Source: Massilia sp. erpn (GTDB lineage: Bacteria; Pseudomonadota; Gammaproteobacteria; Burkholderiales; Burkholderiaceae_D). From it: a stretch of DNA of 64,000 nucleotides. Positions 1 through 8,939 of the stretch are shown here, piece after piece. Every line of letters starts with the position of its first letter. Within the stretch, counting starts at the first letter, position 1. The notes beneath the pieces were generated by a model. That model was not told the DNA's origin. It did no database searches and saw only the letters and a list, made by a program, of their open reading frames with translations. The position numbers and the translations under genes are program-made. The stretch covers positions 1,736,001-1,800,000 of the forward strand of contig NZ_CP053748.1 of the NCBI RefSeq assembly GCF_024400215.1, read 5' to 3'.

Positions 1-177
1 GCCGACCGAACCGGTGAAGTTGGACAGCCACTCGCGGCCCTGCCAGCGCGGCGGCAGGTACTCGGACAAATGCGGATCGGCGGACGGCACCATCAGGGCA
101 TCGATACGGTGCGCGCGCATCGCCTGGCGCAGCGAGGCAAGCCGGCCGGCGATCGTGGAATTTTCTGGATTTTGCAT
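1..177 (-). CDS. Xaa-Pro aminopeptidase (aminopeptidase P), N-terminal fragment
   Basis: Only the first 59 codons lie in the window; the gene runs off the left edge. The start is the ATG at 177. The visible part is the beginning of a creatinase-N-like domain: a short helix, then a stretch around residues 26-45 (DALMVPSADPHLSEYLPPRW) and the LSNFTGSVG segment near residue 51. This is characteristic of the long-form, M24-family aminopeptidase P, which removes an N-terminal residue preceding proline in the cytosol. The metal-binding catalytic domain lies outside the window, so activity cannot be judged. It reads away from the nucleotidyltransferase gene, leaving a 143-bp divergent gap. Confidence 0.8.
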   Translation of the reverse strand, partial: MQNPENSTIAGRLASLRQAMRAHRIDALMVPSADPHLSEYLPPRWQGREWLSNFTGSVG

Positions 178-320
178 GAGCTTCGTCGAATTCTTATCAG
201 GCGCGCCACTGCGGCGCGGCATGGCTCTATGATACAGCGATCTTTCCAGCGCCGGGGTGCAGGGTCGGCCTGAGCACTTCCTGTCTCGAATTCCATGTTT
301 GCGCTAAGATAGGATTTTCT

Positions 321-1115
321 TTGGAGCAAATTTTGATACCTGCCGAAGTAAGAGAAGATATTTTGCAGCGCCTGGCCGCCGCCGAAAAAGAACACAATGT
401 ACGCATTCTGCTCGCAGTGGAATCGGGCAGCCGGGCCTGGGGCTTTGCCTCGCCCAACAGCGATTACGATGTACGCTTCATTTATGCGCATCCCCCTGAG
501 TGGTATCAGGCCGTCGACCTGGAAGAACGCCGCGATGTGATCGAATACCCGATCGTGGACGACATCGACCTGAATGGCTGGGATTTGCGCAAGGCGCTGC
601 GCCTGTTCTGGAAATCCAATCCCGCTTTCGTCGAGTGGGTACAGTCACCCATTCTGTACATGCAGTCGGGCGGCTTTGCGGAAGGCGCGCGCGCCTTGCT
701 GCCAGCTGTGTATTCCGGCGAAAGCGGCATCTATCATTACCGCAGCATGGCCAAGACCAATTACCGCGGCTATCTGCGCGCCGATATGGTCCCGCTGAAA
801 AAATACTTCTACGCTCTGCGTCCCCTGCTCTCGGTGCGCTGGATCGAGCGCTATGGCAGTGCGGCACCCATCGAATTCCAAAAGCTGCTGCATCTGCTGG
901 AAGGCGAGCCGCAACTGCTGGCCGATATCGACGCCCTGCTCGAGCAAAAGCGCGCGGCGCCGGAACTGGGCCTATCCAAGCCAGTGCCCAGCCTGAATGC
1001 CTTTATCGAACGCGAACTGGAGCGCCTTGAGCATCCGGATATCGCCCGCGTCACGCGCGGCGAAGTGGTCTCTCAGTTGAACAGCCTTTTCCACACCTGT
1101 CTGCGCGAGCAGTAA
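321..1115 (+). CDS. Nucleotidyltransferase domain protein (RlaP/YcgL-like)
   Basis: A 264-residue stand-alone protein with a polymerase-beta-type nucleotidyltransferase core. The motif GSRAWGFASPNSDYDVRF (about residues 36-53) has the family Gly-Ser signature followed by D-x-D metal ligands. The rest resembles the predicted RlaP-type nucleotidyltransferases (Pfam PF10127), whose substrates are mostly unknown, although some sit with RNA-repair genes. No RNA ligase or other repair gene is next to it here. The start is a TTG. Two in-frame TTG codons, 321 and 333, each have a purine-rich sequence about 6 nt upstream (AGGA at 311, GGAG at 323), so the true N-terminus may be four residues shorter. 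It is not a MNT/HEPN toxin-antitoxin pair, because no HEPN partner is adjacent. Confidence 0.75.
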   Translation: MEQILIPAEVREDILQRLAAAEKEHNVRILLAVESGSRAWGFASPNSDYDVRFIYAHPPEWYQAVDLEERRDVIEYPIVDDIDLNGWDLRKALRLFWKSNPAFVEWVQSPILYMQSGGFAEGARALLPAVYSGESGIYHYRSMAKTNYRGYLRADMVPLKKYFYALRPLLSVRWIERYGSAAPIEFQKLLHLLEGEPQLLADIDALLEQKRAAPELGLSKPVPSLNAFIERELERLEHPDIARVTRGEVVSQLNSLFHTCLREQ

Positions 1116-1133
1116 AGCCAAGGACTTGCTCAG

Positions 1134-1820
1134 TCAAGCCTCGAAGCGGCGCAGGCCGTCGAGGTCGAGGATGCGGATGCCGCCGTAGTCGACTCTGAGC
1201 AGGCCTTGCCGTTCCAGCAGTTGCAAGGCCTGGTTGGCGCGCTGGCGCGAGGCGCCGGACAGCAGGCCGACTTCTTCCTGCGAGATCTGCAGCAGCGGCT
1301 CGCTGCCGGGATACAGGTGGGAATGGAAGAGCGAGGCGAGGCAGCGCGCCACGCGGGTGTCGGGGTCGAGCAGGCGCTCGCTTTCGACCAGGCCGATGAA
1401 CTGGCCCAGGCGTTCGTTGAGCTGCATCAGCAGGAAGCGCGTGAATGGCAGGCTGGTTTCCAGCAGCCACTGGAAAGTCTCGGCCGGCATGCGCGCGATG
1501 CGGCTGTCGCGCAGGGCCATGGCGTCGTACTTGCGGCGCTCGTCCTTGAGCAGCGAGCCTTCGCCGAACCAGCCGCCGGGCGGCACGCCGGTGAAGGTCA
1601 CGCTTTTGCCGGACGGCGAAAAATTATTCATCTTGACCATGCCGCTCAGGATGCCCACCCAGTTATCTACCACCTCGCCCTTGTGGCAGACATAGCCCCC
1701 CTTCGGCACGAACACTTCAAACGTGGTCGCCTCCACGCGCGCCATCTGCTCGGGCGTCAGGGTCTTGGCCCAGATTGCCGCGTGCAACGCTTCCTTCAGG
1801 GTCGGTTGTTTAGTATCCAT
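1134..1820 (-). CDS. Crp/Fnr-family transcriptional regulator
   Basis: A 228-residue regulator with an N-terminal cyclic-nucleotide-binding-like beta barrel (about residues 25-145, including GGWFGEGSLL in the phosphate-binding-cassette position) and a C-terminal winged helix (about 160-225) whose recognition region reads SQEEVGLLSGASRQRANQAL. It has only scattered cysteines and no N-terminal Fnr iron-sulfur cluster motif, so oxygen sensing of the Fnr kind is unlikely; the effector is unknown. It is transcribed divergently from the acyl-CoA synthetase/ABC operon starting at 1963, and a perfect 18-bp dyad lies between them. Regulation of that operon and of itself is therefore the natural inference. 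The 3' end meets the nucleotidyltransferase gene tail to tail. Confidence 0.88.
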   Translation of the reverse strand: MDTKQPTLKEALHAAIWAKTLTPEQMARVEATTFEVFVPKGGYVCHKGEVVDNWVGILSGMVKMNNFSPSGKSVTFTGVPPGGWFGEGSLLKDERRKYDAMALRDSRIARMPAETFQWLLETSLPFTRFLLMQLNERLGQFIGLVESERLLDPDTRVARCLASLFHSHLYPGSEPLLQISQEEVGLLSGASRQRANQALQLLERQGLLRVDYGGIRILDLDGLRRFEA

Positions 1821-1850
1821 TGTTGCGACGCACCATCAAAAGTCCGGGAA

Positions 1851-1868
1851 TTGTCTTCGAAAAGACAA
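1851..1868. promoter_or_regulatory. Perfect 18-bp dyad, candidate Crp/Fnr-family operator
   Basis: The sequence TTGTCTTCGAAAAGACAA consists of 7-bp inverted arms around CGAA. It lies in the 142-bp gap between the Crp/Fnr regulator (start at 1820, minus strand) and the acyl-CoA synthetase gene (start at 1963). A -10-like TATCAT at 1892-1897 would place the dyad centre roughly 44 bp upstream of transcription start, close to a class II activator position. The outer half-site TTGTC/GACAA resembles, but is not identical to, known Crp or Fnr half-sites. Assignment to the neighbouring regulator is inferred. Confidence 0.5.
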
Positions 1869-1962
1869 CATGGCCCAAAAACGCACGTTAATATCATCAC
1901 ACAAGAAAAGTGCTGGTCCAGACCATTATAAGCGCCCCCAAGAGAGGGCTAAGGAGACACTG

Positions 1963-3909
1963 GTGCAGACTGAATTACACACTTTCCCGCGCCGCCTGCT
2001 TCAGCACGGGAAGGACCGCCCGCTCAAACCGGCGTTCCGCGAGAAGTACCTGGGCATCTGGCAGACCTGGAACTGGGCGCAGGTGAACGAGGAAGTGCGC
2101 GCCCTGGCCTGCGGCCTGGCCGCGCAGGGCTTCCAGCGCGGCATGAACCTGGCCATCATCGGCGACAACCGTCCGCGCCTGTACTGGGCCATGCTGGCGG
2201 CACAATGTTTGGGTGGCGTGCCGGTTCCGCTGTATCAGGACGCGCCGGCCGCCGATATGGCTTTCGTGCTGGAGAACGCGGAAATCCGCTACGCCGTGGT
2301 GGAAGACCAGGAGCAGGTCGACAAGCTGCTGGAGCTGAAAGCCAGCTGCCCGGACATCGCCCATATCGCCTACGAGGATGAACGCGGCATGCGCAACTAC
2401 ACGCAGCCGGAACTGACCTCCTTCGCCAGGCTGCAGGAGCTGGGCCGCGCTTACGACAAGGCCAATCCCGGCTTCTACGAAGCGGCCATCGCCGCCGGCC
2501 AGGAAGGCGACAACGCCATCATCCTCTATACCTCGGGCACCACCGGCAAGCCGAAAGGCGTGTGCCAGACCCATTCCGCGCTGATCGCGGCCGCCACCGG
2601 CGGCATCGGCTTCGATAATCTGAAAGACAGCGAAGACATCCTCTCCTACCTGCCCATGGCCTGGGTCGGCGACTGCCTGTTCTCGCTGGCACAGGCCATG
2701 GTGGCCGGCTTCACCGTCAACTGCCCGGAATCGAGCGACACGGTGATGACCGATATGCGTGAGATCGGCCCCACCTACTACTTCGCGCCGCCGCGCATCT
2801 TCGAAAACATGCTGACCCAGGTGATGATACGCATGGAAGACGCAGGCACGCTGAAACGCAAGATGTTCCAGCACTATATGGATGTGGCGCGCCGCTGCGG
2901 CGCCGACATCCTGGACGGCAAGGACGTGCCGCTGTCCGACCGCATCGCCTACGCCATCGGCGACCTGCTGGTGTATGGCCCTCTGAAAAACGTGCTGGGA
3001 CTGTCGCGCGTGCGCGTGGCCTACACGGCGGGCGCCGCCATCGGGCCCGACCTGTTCCGCTTCTACCGTTCGATCGGCATCAACCTGAAGCAGTTCTACG
3101 GTTCCACCGAAACCTGCGCCTATATCTGCCTGCAGCCGGACGGCAAGATCAAGTTCGACAGCGTGGGCCTGCCCGCGCCCGGCGTGGAAGTGAAGCTGGC
3201 AGCCAACGGCGAGGTGCTGGTGAAATCGCCGACGCTGATGGACTGCTATTACAAACGTCCCGACGCCACCAGCGAAGCCATCGACGAACAAGGCTATTTC
3301 CACACTGGCGATGCGGGCCTGTTCGACAGCGAAGGCCATCTGAAAATCATCGACCGCGCCGCCGACGTGGGCAAGCTGAATGGCGGCGCCATGTTTGCGC
3401 CCAACTATATCGAGAACAAGCTGAAGTTCTTCCCCTTCATCAAGGAGGCTGTGGCTTTCGGCAACCAGCGCGACCAGGTCACGGCCTTCATCAATATCGA
3501 TATGGAGGCGGTGGGCAACTGGGCCGAGCGGCGCAATATCGCCTACTCCGGCTACACCGACCTGGCGGCCCATGCGCAAACCTATGAACTGATCAAGGAG
3601 TGCATCGAAAAGGTCAACGCCGACCTGGCCAGTGAGGCGCTGATGGGCGACACGCAAGTGCACCGCTTCCTCGTGCTGCACAAGGAACTGGACCCGGACG
3701 ACGATGAGCTGACCCGCACCCGCAAGGTGCGCCGCAAATTCGTCGCCGAAAAATACGCGGTGCTGATCGATGCCCTCTACAGCGGCAAGGCCGTGCAGCA
3801 TATCGAAACCCAGGTGAAATTCGAGGATGGCCGCAGCGGCATGATTGCCGCCGACCTGAAAATCCAGGACAGCAAAACCTTTCCCGTGATCGGGAAGGCC
3901 GCAGCATGA
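1963..3909 (+). CDS. Long-chain-type acyl-CoA synthetase (AMP-forming)
   Basis: A 648-residue adenylate-forming enzyme of the FAA1/long-chain acyl-CoA synthetase type. It would activate a carboxylic acid to its acyl-AMP and then to the CoA thioester. The A3 loop ILYTSGTTGKPKG is at residues 187-199, YGSTE at 379-383 and GYFHTGD at 444-450, so all core motifs are intact. The open frame extends far upstream into the regulator gene, but the GTG at 1963 has AAGGAGA six bases before it and gives an N-terminus normal for the family, so it was chosen. It is the first gene of an operon with Liv-type ABC transporter genes; the next gene overlaps its stop by 4 nt. The chain length or type of acid cannot be read from the sequence. 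Confidence 0.9.
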   Translation: MQTELHTFPRRLLQHGKDRPLKPAFREKYLGIWQTWNWAQVNEEVRALACGLAAQGFQRGMNLAIIGDNRPRLYWAMLAAQCLGGVPVPLYQDAPAADMAFVLENAEIRYAVVEDQEQVDKLLELKASCPDIAHIAYEDERGMRNYTQPELTSFARLQELGRAYDKANPGFYEAAIAAGQEGDNAIILYTSGTTGKPKGVCQTHSALIAAATGGIGFDNLKDSEDILSYLPMAWVGDCLFSLAQAMVAGFTVNCPESSDTVMTDMREIGPTYYFAPPRIFENMLTQVMIRMEDAGTLKRKMFQHYMDVARRCGADILDGKDVPLSDRIAYAIGDLLVYGPLKNVLGLSRVRVAYTAGAAIGPDLFRFYRSIGINLKQFYGSTETCAYICLQPDGKIKFDSVGLPAPGVEVKLAANGEVLVKSPTLMDCYYKRPDATSEAIDEQGYFHTGDAGLFDSEGHLKIIDRAADVGKLNGGAMFAPNYIENKLKFFPFIKEAVAFGNQRDQVTAFINIDMEAVGNWAERRNIAYSGYTDLAAHAQTYELIKECIEKVNADLASEALMGDTQVHRFLVLHKELDPDDDELTRTRKVRRKFVAEKYAVLIDALYSGKAVQHIETQVKFEDGRSGMIAADLKIQDSKTFPVIGKAAA

Positions 3910-4736
3910 TCGAGGAACCCACCATGATAATGAATGAACCCGACATGCATTTCGGCTCGGCGCGCAAGACCGGCCCGGTGATACTCGATCTGCAGAATAT
4001 CTCGCTGTCCTTCGGCGGCGTGAAGGCGCTGACCAATATCTCCTTCGACGTGCGCCAGCATGAAATCCGCGCCATCATCGGCCCCAATGGCGCGGGAAAA
4101 AGCTCGATGCTGAATGTGATCAACGGCGTGTACCGCCCGCAGCAGGGCGAGATCATTTACCGCGGCCAGCACCGCCGCAATATGGATTGCTACCAGGCCG
4201 CCAAATCCGGCATCGCCCGCACCTTCCAGAACATCGCCCTGTTCAAGGGCATGACGGTGCTGGACAACATCATGACCGGCCGTAACCTGAAGATGAAGTC
4301 CAACTTCCTGCTGCAAGCCCTGTACTGGGGACCGGCGCGGCGCGAGGAAATCGAGCACCGCAAAAAGGCCGAGGCCATCATCGACTTCCTGGAAATCCAG
4401 CATATCCGCAAAACGCCGGTGGGCCGCCTGCCCTACGGCCTGCAAAAGCGCGTGGAGCTGGGCCGCGCCCTGGCGGCCGAACCGGAAATCCTGCTGCTGG
4501 ACGAACCGATGGCCGGCATGAACGTGGAGGAAAAACAGGATATGTGCCGTTTCATCCTCGACGTGAACGACCAGTTCGGCACCACCATCGTGCTGATCGA
4601 GCACGATATGGGCGTGGTGATGGATATCTCGGATCACGTGGTGGTGCTCGACTACGGCAAGAAAATCGGCGACGGCACGCCCGACGAGGTGCGCGGCAAT
4701 CAGGATGTGATCAACGCCTATCTCGGCAGCCACTAG
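3906..4736 (+). CDS. ABC transporter ATP-binding protein, LivG type
   Basis: A 276-residue nucleotide-binding subunit of a branched-chain-amino-acid-type (HAAT) importer. Walker A GPNGAGKSS is at residues 59-67, an unusual signature LPYGLQKRVELG at 175-186 (canonical LSxGQ altered) and Walker B ILLLDEP at 195-201. The ATG at 3906 overlaps the stop of the synthetase gene (ATGA). A second ATG at 3924 has GAGGA eight bases upstream and may be the real start, shortening the protein by six residues. With the permeases and LivF partner downstream it forms a complete importer. The adjoining CoA ligases suggest that the substrate is an organic acid rather than an amino acid. Confidence 0.92.
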   Translation: MIEEPTMIMNEPDMHFGSARKTGPVILDLQNISLSFGGVKALTNISFDVRQHEIRAIIGPNGAGKSSMLNVINGVYRPQQGEIIYRGQHRRNMDCYQAAKSGIARTFQNIALFKGMTVLDNIMTGRNLKMKSNFLLQALYWGPARREEIEHRKKAEAIIDFLEIQHIRKTPVGRLPYGLQKRVELGRALAAEPEILLLDEPMAGMNVEEKQDMCRFILDVNDQFGTTIVLIEHDMGVVMDISDHVVVLDYGKKIGDGTPDEVRGNQDVINAYLGSH

Positions 4737-4745
4737 GAGCAAGCA

Positions 4746-5648
4746 ATGAATATCAGTTTCTTCTTCGAGGTGCTGATCGGCGGCCTGCTGTCCGGCGTGA
4801 TGTATGCGCTGGTGGCGATCGGCTTTGTGCTGATCTACAAGGCATCCGGCGTCTTCAACTTCGCCCAGGGCGCCATGGTCTTCTTCGCCGCGCTGACCTG
4901 CGTCGGCATCATGGATAAATTCGGCCTCTCGCTGTGGCTGGCGATTCCGGCCACCATGGTCGCCATGATTATCCTGGGCCTGGCCATCGAGCGCGTGGTG
5001 TTGCGGCCCCTGGTGAATCAGCCCGAGATCGCGCTGTTCATGGCCACCATCGGCCTGGCGTTCTTCATCGAAGGCCTGGCCCAGCTGCTGTGGGGTTCGC
5101 AGGTGCACAAGCTGGACCTGCCGATCGAAGACGTGCCGCTGCAATACCTGCTGGATAACTTCAACATCATCGTGTCGCAATTCGACGTGATCGCCGCCGC
5201 CATCTGCGGCGTGATGGTGATTGTGCTGGCCCTGCTGTTCGCCAAAACCAAGGTGGGACGCGCGCTGCGCGCCGTGGCCGATGACCACCAGGCCGCGCTG
5301 GCCGTGGGCATTCCGCTGCAGCGCATCTGGGCCGTGCTGTGGGCCGTGGCCGGGCTGGTGGCCATGGTGGCGGGCCTGCTGTGGGGCGCGCGCAATGGCG
5401 TGCAGTTCGCGCTGACCTTCATCGCACTGAAGGCGCTGCCGGTGCTGATCCTGGGCGGCTTCACTTCGGTTCCGGGCGCGATTGTGGGCGGCCTGATTAT
5501 CGGCGCTTCGGAAAAACTGGCCGAGGTGTATATCGGCCCGCTGGTAGGCGGCGGCATCGAAGGCTGGTTCCCTTATGTGCTGGCCCTGCTGTTCCTGCTG
5601 GTCCGGCCCGAAGGCCTGTTCGGCGAAAAAATCATCCGCAGGATTTGA
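4746..5648 (+). CDS. ABC transporter permease, LivH type
   Basis: A 300-residue inner-membrane permease of the LivH family with about eight hydrophobic segments. It starts 9 bp after the LivG stop with AGGAGC just upstream of the ATG. Family hallmarks include an N-terminal LSGVMYALVAIGFVLIYKAS segment, the NFAQGAMVFF motif, and a GGxxSVPGAIVGGL segment near the C-terminus. It pairs with the LivM-type permease encoded 12 bp downstream to form the translocation pore. Confidence 0.93.
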   Translation: MNISFFFEVLIGGLLSGVMYALVAIGFVLIYKASGVFNFAQGAMVFFAALTCVGIMDKFGLSLWLAIPATMVAMIILGLAIERVVLRPLVNQPEIALFMATIGLAFFIEGLAQLLWGSQVHKLDLPIEDVPLQYLLDNFNIIVSQFDVIAAAICGVMVIVLALLFAKTKVGRALRAVADDHQAALAVGIPLQRIWAVLWAVAGLVAMVAGLLWGARNGVQFALTFIALKALPVLILGGFTSVPGAIVGGLIIGASEKLAEVYIGPLVGGGIEGWFPYVLALLFLLVRPEGLFGEKIIRRI

Positions 5649-5660
5649 GAGGATCGCACC

Positions 5661-6719
5661 ATGTTCTACCGTGAAGCAGGACAATTCAAGACCAGCTACG
5701 AAGCGGACGGCCAGATCCTGCCCATCCGCCAGGACCGCATCGCCCTGTTCGTGACGCTGGCCGTGGCGCTGCTGGCGCTGCCGCTGATTTCCTCGCCCTA
5801 CATGCTGTCGGCGATTCTGATTCCCTTCCTGATCTTTGCGCTGGCGGCGCTGGGGTTGAACATCCTGACCGGCTATGCCGGCCAGCTCTCGCTCGGCACG
5901 GCCGCCTTCATGGCCGTCGGCGCCTTCGCCTCCTATAACTTCGTGGCGCGCATTCCCGGCATTCCGGTGCTGCTGGCCTTCGTGCTGGGTGGCCTGTGCG
6001 CGGCCATGGTGGGCATCGCTTTCGGCCTGCCTTCGCTGCGCATCCGCGGTTTCTATCTGGCCGCGTCCACGCTGGCGACCCAGTTCTTCGTGGTCTGGTG
6101 CCTGACCAAGATTCCCTGGCTGACCGGCCATAGCTCGTCCGGCGTGATCACCGCGCAAAAGATGGAAATCCTGGGCTATGCCTTCGACACGCCGGAACGC
6201 AAATATGTGCTGGTGCTGGGCGTGGTCGCCTTCATGGCCCTGCTGGCGAAAAACATGCTGCGCTCGAACGTGGGCCGCTCCTGGATGGCGGTGCGCGATA
6301 TGGACGTGGCGGCCGAAGTGATCGGCTTCCGCCTGATGCGCACCAAGCTGCTGGCCTTCGCCGTCAGCTCCTTCTACTGCGGCGTGGCGGGCGCGCTGTA
6401 TGCGTTCGCCTATCTGGGCACGGTGGAACCGGAAGCGTACAACCTCGACCTGTCCTTCCGCATCCTGTTCATGATCATCATCGGCGGCGTCGGTTCCATT
6501 CTCGGCTCCTTCCTCGGCGCGGCCTTCATCGTGCTGCTGCCGGTGTTCCTGAACATCCTGGCGCATGGCCTGGCCCTGCCCACCAGCGTGGCATCGAATC
6601 TGGAGCTGATGACGTTCGGCGCCCTGATCATCTTCTTCCTGATCGTGGAGCCCCACGGTCTGGCGCGTTTATGGCAAATCGGTAAAGAAAAACTGCGCCT
6701 GTGGCCTTTCCCCCACTGA
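5661..6719 (+). CDS. ABC transporter permease, LivM type
   Basis: A 352-residue inner-membrane permease of the LivM family. It has a hydrophilic N-terminal extension of about 25 residues and then multiple membrane spans. Recognisable segments are LGLNILTGYAGQLSLG near residue 66 and GGVGSILGSFLGAAFI near the C-terminus. It begins 12 bp after LivH, with a short AGAGGA-like element before the ATG. It completes the permease pair of the importer encoded in this operon. Confidence 0.93.
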   Translation: MFYREAGQFKTSYEADGQILPIRQDRIALFVTLAVALLALPLISSPYMLSAILIPFLIFALAALGLNILTGYAGQLSLGTAAFMAVGAFASYNFVARIPGIPVLLAFVLGGLCAAMVGIAFGLPSLRIRGFYLAASTLATQFFVVWCLTKIPWLTGHSSSGVITAQKMEILGYAFDTPERKYVLVLGVVAFMALLAKNMLRSNVGRSWMAVRDMDVAAEVIGFRLMRTKLLAFAVSSFYCGVAGALYAFAYLGTVEPEAYNLDLSFRILFMIIIGGVGSILGSFLGAAFIVLLPVFLNILAHGLALPTSVASNLELMTFGALIIFFLIVEPHGLARLWQIGKEKLRLWPFPH

Positions 6720-6750
6720 GCAGCGGATAAAAACCATTGAGGAGACACAA

Positions 6751-8061
6751 ATGAAAAAAGCCCTGAAAACCCTGGCCCTGAGCGTCGCCCTGATCGGCAG
6801 CTTCGCCTCCGCACAAGCCCAGGTCACGGAGCAGTTCGTGGCCCTGCCGTCCTACCGCGTTGGCCCGTATGCGGCCGGCGGTTCCGGCTTCTATGGCGGC
6901 ATCATCGATTACTTCAACCTGGTCAACGCCAACGGCGGCATCAATGGCGTGAAGGTCAGCTGGGAAGAGTGCGAAACCGAATACAACCCATCGCGCGGCG
7001 TGGAGTGCTATGAGCGCCTGAAAACCAAGAACGGCGGCGCCACCATGGTCGAGCCGCTGTCCACCGGCATCGCCTACGGCATCCTGGACCGCATCCCGCA
7101 AGACAAGGTGCCGATGACGACCCTGGGCTATGGCCGCTCGGATGCGGCCAACGGCAAGGTCTTCCCCTATGTCTTCCCGCTGATCTCCGACTACTGGAGC
7201 CAGGCCGCCGCCATGATCAAGTACCTGGGCGACAAGGATGGCGGCGTGGCCAAGCTGAAAGGCAAGAAGATCGTGCACCTGTACCACGACTCGGCCTTCG
7301 GCAAGGAACCCTTGCCGGTGCTGGAGGCGCTGGCCGCCCAGCACGGCTTTGAGCTGATCAAGATTCCCGTTGCGCCGCCGGGCAGCGAACAGCAGTCGCA
7401 GTGGCTGCAGATCCGCCAGGCGAAACCCGACCATGTGATCCTGTGGGGCTGGGGCGTGATGAATTCCGTCGCCATCAAGACCGCGCAGCGCAACGGCTTC
7501 CCGCGCGAGAAAATCCTCGGCGTGTGGTGGGCCGGCTCGGAAGAGGACACCGTGCCGTCGGGCGATGCGGCCAAGGGCTATACCGCGATGTCCTTCAACA
7601 CGCCGGGCAACTACCCGGTGCTGGACGAAATCCGCAAGAAAATCTACACCGGCGGCAAGGGCAATCTGGCCGACCAGTCGCGCATCGGCTCCGTGTACCA
7701 CATGCGCGGCGTGACGGCCGGCATTCTGTTCGTGGAAGCCATGCGCACCGCGCAGGAGAAATTCGGCAAGGGCAAGCCTGTGTCGGGCGAGCAGCTGCGC
7801 TGGGGTCTGGAGAATCTGAACATCGACGAGGCGCGCCAGAAAGCCATCGGCGCGCTGAATATGTTCCCGCCAGTGAAAACCTCCTGCGACGACCACGAAG
7901 GTTCGGGCGCGGTCAAGGTGCAGCAGTGGGATGGCAAGAAGTGGAACGCCATCACGCCGAACTGGATCGTGGGCGACAAGGCACTGGTGCGCAAGCTGGT
8001 GGAGGAATCCTCCAACAAGTACGCGGCGGAGAAGAAGATTACGCCAGCCTGCATGAAGTAA
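6751..8061 (+). CDS. ABC transporter periplasmic substrate-binding protein (Liv family)
   Basis: A 436-residue periplasmic-binding-protein type 6 (Peripla_BP_6) protein. A Sec signal peptide covers about residues 1-24 (basic MKK start, hydrophobic core, cleavage near AQAQ), giving a mature protein of about 410 residues. That is longer than typical leucine-binding proteins. AGGAGA lies seven to eight bases before the ATG. It would deliver the substrate to the LivH/LivM pore. It contains several cysteine pairs (for example near WEECETEYNPSRGVECYE) that could form disulfides in the periplasm. The neighbouring CoA ligases argue for a hydrophobic or aromatic acid ligand; this is inference only. 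Confidence 0.92.
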   Translation: MKKALKTLALSVALIGSFASAQAQVTEQFVALPSYRVGPYAAGGSGFYGGIIDYFNLVNANGGINGVKVSWEECETEYNPSRGVECYERLKTKNGGATMVEPLSTGIAYGILDRIPQDKVPMTTLGYGRSDAANGKVFPYVFPLISDYWSQAAAMIKYLGDKDGGVAKLKGKKIVHLYHDSAFGKEPLPVLEALAAQHGFELIKIPVAPPGSEQQSQWLQIRQAKPDHVILWGWGVMNSVAIKTAQRNGFPREKILGVWWAGSEEDTVPSGDAAKGYTAMSFNTPGNYPVLDEIRKKIYTGGKGNLADQSRIGSVYHMRGVTAGILFVEAMRTAQEKFGKGKPVSGEQLRWGLENLNIDEARQKAIGALNMFPPVKTSCDDHEGSGAVKVQQWDGKKWNAITPNWIVGDKALVRKLVEESSNKYAAEKKITPACMK

Positions 8062-8089
8062 GACGGCAACACGGATACGCGAGCAGACT

Positions 8090-8932
8090 ATGACTACATT
8101 ACATGCGGTGCCTTCTGCCCCGGCAGTGCCACAGCCTTATCTGTCGGTGAACAATATCGAGGTGATCTACGACCATGTGATCCTCGTGCTGAAAGGCGTG
8201 TCCCTTCAAGTCCCGCAGGGCAAGATCGTGGCCCTGCTGGGCGCCAACGGCGCCGGCAAATCGACCACGCTGAAAACCATCTCGACCCTGTTGCGCGGCG
8301 AACGCGGCGACGTGACCAAGGGCGAGGTGCAGTTCAAGGGCGAACGCATCGACCAGCTCACGCCGAACGAGCTGGTGAAGCGTGGCCTGTCGCAGGTGAT
8401 GGAAGGGCGCCATTGCTTCGGCCACCTGACCATCGAGGAAAACCTGCTGACCGGCGCGTATACCCGTTCGCTCTCGCGCGCCGAGCTGCGCGAAGCGCTG
8501 GACAAGGTCTACCACTACTTCCCGCGCCTGAAGGAACGCCGCGGCAGCCAGGCCGGCTATACCTCGGGCGGCGAACAGCAGATGTGCGCCATCGGCCGCG
8601 CGCTGATGGCCAAGCCTTCCATGATCCTGCTGGACGAACCGTCGATGGGCATCGCGCCGCAGATCGTCGATGAAATCTTCGGCATCGTGAAGGACTTGAA
8701 CACAAAGGAAAACGTCTCCTTCCTGCTGGCCGAACAGAACACCATGGTGGCGCTGCGCTATGCGGACTTCGGCTACATCCTCGAAAACGGCCGTGTGGTG
8801 ATGGAAGGCGCGGCCGACGATCTAGCGAACAACGAGGACGTGAAGGAATTCTATCTCGGCATGTCCGGTGCGGGCCGCAAGAGCTTCCGCGACATGAAGT
8901 TTTACCGCCGCCGCAAACGCTGGCTGGCTTAA
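8090..8932 (+). CDS. ABC transporter ATP-binding protein, LivF type
   Basis: A 280-residue second nucleotide-binding subunit of the importer. Walker A GANGAGKST is at residues 51-59, signature TSGGEQQM at 158-165 and Walker B ILLDEPS at 179-185. It has an N-terminal extension of about 17 residues and a strongly basic C-terminal tail (FYRRRKRWLA) absent from ordinary LivF. Upstream of the ATG only a weak purine stretch is visible. It sits between the binding protein and a YjbR-family gene in the same orientation. Confidence 0.92.
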   Translation: MTTLHAVPSAPAVPQPYLSVNNIEVIYDHVILVLKGVSLQVPQGKIVALLGANGAGKSTTLKTISTLLRGERGDVTKGEVQFKGERIDQLTPNELVKRGLSQVMEGRHCFGHLTIEENLLTGAYTRSLSRAELREALDKVYHYFPRLKERRGSQAGYTSGGEQQMCAIGRALMAKPSMILLDEPSMGIAPQIVDEIFGIVKDLNTKENVSFLLAEQNTMVALRYADFGYILENGRVVMEGAADDLANNEDVKEFYLGMSGAGRKSFRDMKFYRRRKRWLA

Positions 8933-8939
8933 GGATGGT

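Noticed and set aside
321..1115. Nucleotidyltransferase as the antitoxin half of a MNT/HEPN module
   Set aside because: The protein is larger than MntA-type antitoxins and there is no adjacent HEPN gene.
3777..6656. Very long open frame on the minus strand opposite livG, livH and livM
   Set aside because: It is antisense to clear transporter genes, has histidine/glutamine-rich low-complexity translation and no family resemblance; such frames are common opposite GC-rich genes.
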